A stretch of 21,720 bases of DNA, taken from NCBI GenBank assembly GCA_003427395.1, contig BFEA01000005.1, positions 7,392,311-7,414,030 on the forward strand, written 5' to 3'. Source of the DNA: Chara braunii. Its lineage: Eukaryota > Streptophyta > Charophyceae > Charales > Characeae. A model generated the notes under the pieces. It saw only the letters and a list, made by a program, of their open reading frames with translations. It ran no database searches and was not told where the DNA came from. The position numbers and the translations under genes were made by a program. Positions 19,069-21,720 of this stretch are shown piece by piece (the stretch's first letter is position 1; every line of letters starts with the position of its first letter).

Positions 19069-19540
19069 ACGGGGGTACGACACTGGCGCACGTAGCGCTA
19101 TCGCCACTCTCCAGATTGGAAGGAGTGTGACCTGCCATTGCAGCAGAGCCCGTGGTACAAGAGCCACCATCAATTGTTGTCCGAGACTGTGAGAAACTTG
19201 CACGCAGCTCCTGGAGCATAAGAAGGCACTCCCGCAAATCGGCTGCCACCTGTTCATCATCGGTGCTATCTAGTTGTTGTGAAGAATGTGAAAGATTGTA
19301 CGAAACCAGTTCATCTTCCCATTCATTGAAGAATGCATCACCCTCCAACAGAGATTCAAATGGCAGTTTCCCTCGTGCATACGCCATCATTTGTAACATA
19401 TATGCCAGTTGGCTTTTATAAAGAGTCACTATCACTATTGGCGGAATCGTTTCCACCAATAATATGTCGTGCTCAACATAGGGCTGCATAGCAGGAGGGA
19501 TGTCCTACAGCCCCTCGACATCTACGAAGTCGCGCCCCAT

Positions 19541-19847
19541 CGTCGCTTAGTTTGCCCTGTGCCCAACAACAAAGAGGCAAACCCTATGCAAATACACCGC
19601 TCCACAAACCATTCCTCCACAACCCTGGTAACACCCCTCCCCACCCAACTTGCGCCAGTCAATGGGCTCCATATTGCTCACCCCGTGGCAAGCAGACGAC
19701 CGGGTATGCAAGGCCACGTCAGCTGAATGTGTCACCCTTCCCTGACGTGTCATATGGGGAGGAGGTCGGACCCTGTCGAGCGATCCCCTGCAAGGTACCA
19801 GAGCGCACAGGGCGTGGTGGTGTTCCGTCCATCTAGTGTTACAACAG
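19541..19847. other. Stretch upstream of the unknown gene, no feature named
   Basis: On the minus strand this is the upstream side of the interrupted gene. Frames on both strands overlap and none is convincing. A TAA lies in phase just before the ATG at 19540, which supports that start. No promoter element is evident. Confidence 0.3.
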
Positions 19848-20356
19848 AAAAATTCCCGCGAGAAAAGAAAGTTGAAAAAACATTCCATAAAAAATAAATC
19901 CTTCATATTTATAAATTATCATTCCAATGTTCGTCCAATTTTAAAATTTCCAATTTTGTTTGATAAGTTCCTGTCTAAAAATGAGTTTTCCCTTCCAACT
20001 ACATCTATCTGTTCAAGATGGAATGAAAGTCTAGATAAGTTTATGAAATATTTTAATTAAATTTTTATTCTACTACAACAAATATCTTCTAAGTTAGATT
20101 GGATTAACCTATTTATGACTGAAAATCCTTACTTAGAATGACAGTCCAATTAAAATATTTCATGAACTCATCCAGACTTTCATTCCATCTCTAACATGCA
20201 ATCCAAATAAGAAGGGATACCCTATTCTTGGAATGAAAGTTTGCAAGTAAGATAAAAAAAATTAAAATTGGAATGACATTTTTTAAGATGGAATGAAAAT
20301 TTGAAATTTAGATTGTAATTTTACCATAGAATGATTATTTAATTCTAGGAATTTTT
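19848..20356. mobile_element. AT-rich foldback MITE
   Basis: A strongly AT-rich block about 510 bp long. It starts with AAAAATTCC at 19848 and ends with GGAATTTTT at 20356, giving a 9-bp terminal inverted repeat. The inner arms 20016-20058 and 20148-20190 are inverted copies matching at 40 of 43 positions. Copies of GGAATGA / TCATTCC recur along both sides and also face each other. No transposase frame is present. A clean target duplication is hard to read because the right end merges into T7. The element lies exactly at the right border of the insertion that splits the GIY-YIG domain. Confidence 0.75.
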
Positions 20357-20646
20357 TTCGTTGTAATCTGTCTTTCGGTCTTACCGATATAAGTGGTGCG
20401 ACACCAAGACGAAACCCGCACATATACGCAACCATCTGGGTCATCAAAACTTTCCAGATCACAAGACAGGAAACGAAACCAATATGCTACAAACTTCGAA
20501 AGCCACGGAATACATCCTTTCAGAGTAAGGGCAATTACCACGTATCGCGACAAGGATTCGATATCCTTCTTAACCGCAGATCCTACCTTTCGAAGATTCG
20601 ACAACTTCCTACATCGTTGCCAGAGTTCCTGTACATTGATGCCACA
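20352..20646 (-). pseudogene. GIY-YIG endonuclease, N-terminal half
   Basis: On the minus strand the frame opens after a TGA at 20649-20647 and runs to the insertion. It contains VYVRV followed 12 residues later by YIGKTERQ, the paired GIY and YIG strands of the nuclease fold with normal spacing. GIY-YIG domains nick DNA for target-primed reverse transcription in Penelope-like elements. The frame breaks at T7, next to the MITE; the second half is at 16422-16582. The domain lies 5' of the RT, the permuted order of the Chlamys/Naiad clade rather than the C-terminal position of canonical Penelope and conifer Dryad elements. No CCHH motif is visible before it, which fits Chlamys. Confidence 0.75.
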
Positions 20647-21701
20647 TCATGCCTGTTTCTTCTTCGTATGATTCTGCAATATTTTCCTCGACAACTCTTC
20701 GCTCGAAGTTTCTGAAGTATCCGAAGTACCAGCTTCCTCTTTGGCATACTGCGGTATATCGTCACCCATCCCTTCGTATGCTTGTTGTGCCCTATGCTCC
20801 ACTAAATTCACGCTAATGCACTACTAGCGGTTTGGGGTTTTCGTATATACGGGAGCCTAACTTGCTTGCACAATTGTTGAATCTAAGGATAATCAAAACC
20901 ATCCAAATGGCGCGTAGTATTGTCAATAAACTGCTGACGGGCTCCTCGGCCGCTACCCGCAACCGCTCCTTTGGTTAGAGGATCATTGTTCTCCCGCAGA
21001 ACCCTCATCATTTAACTTACCGGTTTCAATCCAGTCTTCATCTTCTTGGCAGACTTCGTTGTCCGTGCTGGACGTCCCCGCTGCATGCGGCGAGTTTGGA
21101 GCGGAGTGACGTTCGGGCTCAATTGTAAAAGTATGTCCTCCTCTTCGGTCATAGTCAGAATGCGTTTATGTTCATCTGTCAGCCTCAGGTCTCTGGTTTG
21201 TCCACTGAGTTCGGAAATTCATCCTTCGAGTCTTGGTCATACATATGTTGTGAGTGGTGGTGCTTAGCACGCCTATTGGCACACCTCAACCTTCTCTTGC
21301 ATCGCTTATACTCAGGTGAGCTTTCCACGCCGATATCCTCTTGCATTCGTCCCCATCTCTTAGAGAATTGAATGTCAATGATCCTCGCCGACCGCTCGTC
21401 ATTTTCTAGTTGTTCACACATGTTCCTCTCTTTTCTCTTGCGTTTTTTCTCTTCCTTCTCCAACGTCTCACGGTCTAGTCTTTTACGTTCTTCCTCCTCC
21501 TTTAGTTTCATCTCCTCCTCCTCACGTTCTGCAACTAAAAGATTCACCAAATATTTCACACTATCGTGTCCCTCCCCTCTATTATAGTACTTGGAGTCGG
21601 CTGATGGTGAGCGCTTGATGGGTTCCCATCGACCTCTCGTCGGTGAAGTTGATCGCCCTCGAAAACATAAGCGGTTAACGGGGACCCCCACTTTTCGCCC
21701 C
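20647..21701 (-). pseudogene. Penelope-like element, N-terminal region with coiled coil
   Basis: This is upstream coding sequence of the retroelement, read leftward from near the window edge. The first frame (about 21700-21185) has an Arg/Ser/Pro-rich start, then a highly charged Glu/Lys segment (EREEEEMKLKEEEERKR onward, about 21530-21400) with coiled-coil character. The next phase (about 21190-20815) includes TDEHKRILTMTEEEDILLQL, a basic RMQRGRPARTTKSAKKMK stretch and ARQQFIDNTTRHLDGFDYP...QLCKQVRLPYIRKPQTAS, interrupted by at least three stops; the last part is loosely like a SAP-type DNA-binding helix pair. A third phase (20820-20650) is acidic (EEAGTSDTSETSSEEL). Membership in the same element is inferred from strand, order and continuity up to the endonuclease. 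The true 5' end is outside the window. Confidence 0.55.
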
Positions 21702-21720
21702 TAGGTAACGATGAATGATC

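Larger units (their letters stand above)
18388..19093. mobile_element. hAT-like non-autonomous element with 8-bp target duplication
   Basis: GCGCACGT lies on both sides (18388-18395 and 19086-19093); 8-bp duplications are typical of hAT transposons. The element itself is 18396-19085 (690 bp). Its ends are imperfect inverted repeats: CAATGCCGGTCCC on the left, CAGTGTCGTACCC on the right when reverse-complemented (9 of 13). Both begin CA and carry subterminal GTGAAC/GTTCAC copies, as in many hAT elements: CTGTGAAC-GACA-GTTCACAG near 18444 on the left, and at least five GTGAAC or TGAACTCC copies at 18988-19067 on the right. The middle holds A24, a CT tract and C12A23, and no transposase frame. 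It was presumably mobilised in trans. Confidence 0.85.
17970..19540 (-). pseudogene. Unknown ~290-codon gene interrupted by a hAT-like element
   Basis: The reading frame starts at ATG 19540-19538 (MGRDFVDVEGL), meets a TAG at codon 12 (19507-19505), then runs open to the hAT-like element at 19085. It resumes at 18387 and continues to the stop at 17970. Without the element and one copy of its target duplication the total is 873 bases, exactly 291 codons, with the phase unbroken across the junction (SATCA to QPVLF). Visible parts: a hydrophobic stretch (IPPIVIVTLY), an acidic patch (STDDEQVAADL), an EEEGG segment, a lone CHLC pair, and a C-terminal half rich in Gln, Asp and Met. I do not recognise the family. 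It may be a gene of the carrier transposon or a captured host exon. The early TAG and the insertion make it a pseudogene. Confidence 0.6.
16583..20358. mobile_element. Compound insertion in the GIY-YIG domain, flanked by T7
   Basis: T7 occurs at 16583-16589 and again at 20352-20358. Leaving out one T7 and everything between joins ...TERQITTKK to SVNIDCRSSHF in the same reading frame, so this DNA arrived after the endonuclease was formed. It contains a ~290-codon minus-strand frame (17970-19540), a hAT-like element inside that frame, an 84-bp direct repeat and an AT-rich foldback at the right edge. No terminal inverted repeat joins the two outer ends, so it may be more than one insertion rather than a single transposon. 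T7 could be a 7-bp target duplication or partly pre-existing. Confidence 0.7.

Noticed and set aside
21015-21020. A perfect 5' splice-site sequence (GTAAGT on the minus strand) inside the retroelement N-terminal region
   Set aside because: The reading frame simply continues after the following stop in the same phase, and no acceptor at a sensible distance gives a better frame. A premature stop is the simpler explanation.

Overview
The window looks like non-coding and transposon-derived nuclear DNA from a streptophyte (a land plant or charophyte-type green alga). The best evidence is a full-length U6 snRNA sequence of the plant type at the left edge, on the minus strand, with a second, decayed U6-like copy beside it. 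No intact long gene is visible. Most open frames are short and overlap on both strands. The lineage call is an inference: plant-type U6, together with a Penelope-like retroelement whose endonuclease lies N-terminal to the reverse transcriptase, a type described from green algae and spike mosses.

Left part (1-8.3 kb): U6 and a U6 pseudogene; a small foldback; AT-rich sequence with nothing recognisable; a 42-bp direct repeat; two adjacent strong hairpins; one 225-codon orphan ORF (3909-4586) that is the best stand-alone coding candidate; then 3.7 kb without a convincing gene.

Middle part (8.3-13.6 kb): a repeat-rich plus-strand region with possible RNA structure. It holds tandem ~175-bp repeats carrying hairpins, a long (AG)n tract, and ten hairpins between 10379 and 11195 that share a nearly invariant 20-nt core while their outer stems differ in sequence and stay complementary. 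Three ~121-bp repeats and strings of short hairpins follow, up to a (CA)n tract. The ten-hairpin array is the most unusual thing in the window. I do not recognise it as a known family.

Right part (13.6-21.7 kb): a decayed Penelope-like retroelement on the minus strand. In coding order it has a charged coiled-coil N-terminal region, a GIY-YIG endonuclease, a basic linker, and a reverse transcriptase. Its 3' side lies close to the (CA)n/(TG)n microsatellite. The GIY-YIG domain is split by about 3.8 kb of foreign DNA flanked by T7 on both sides; skipping that DNA and one T7 puts the two halves back in frame. Inside the foreign DNA is a ~290-codon minus-strand reading frame, itself interrupted by a 690-bp hAT-like non-autonomous element with an 8-bp target duplication. 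At the right edge of the foreign DNA lies an AT-rich foldback MITE. These are at least three layers of insertion in one locus.
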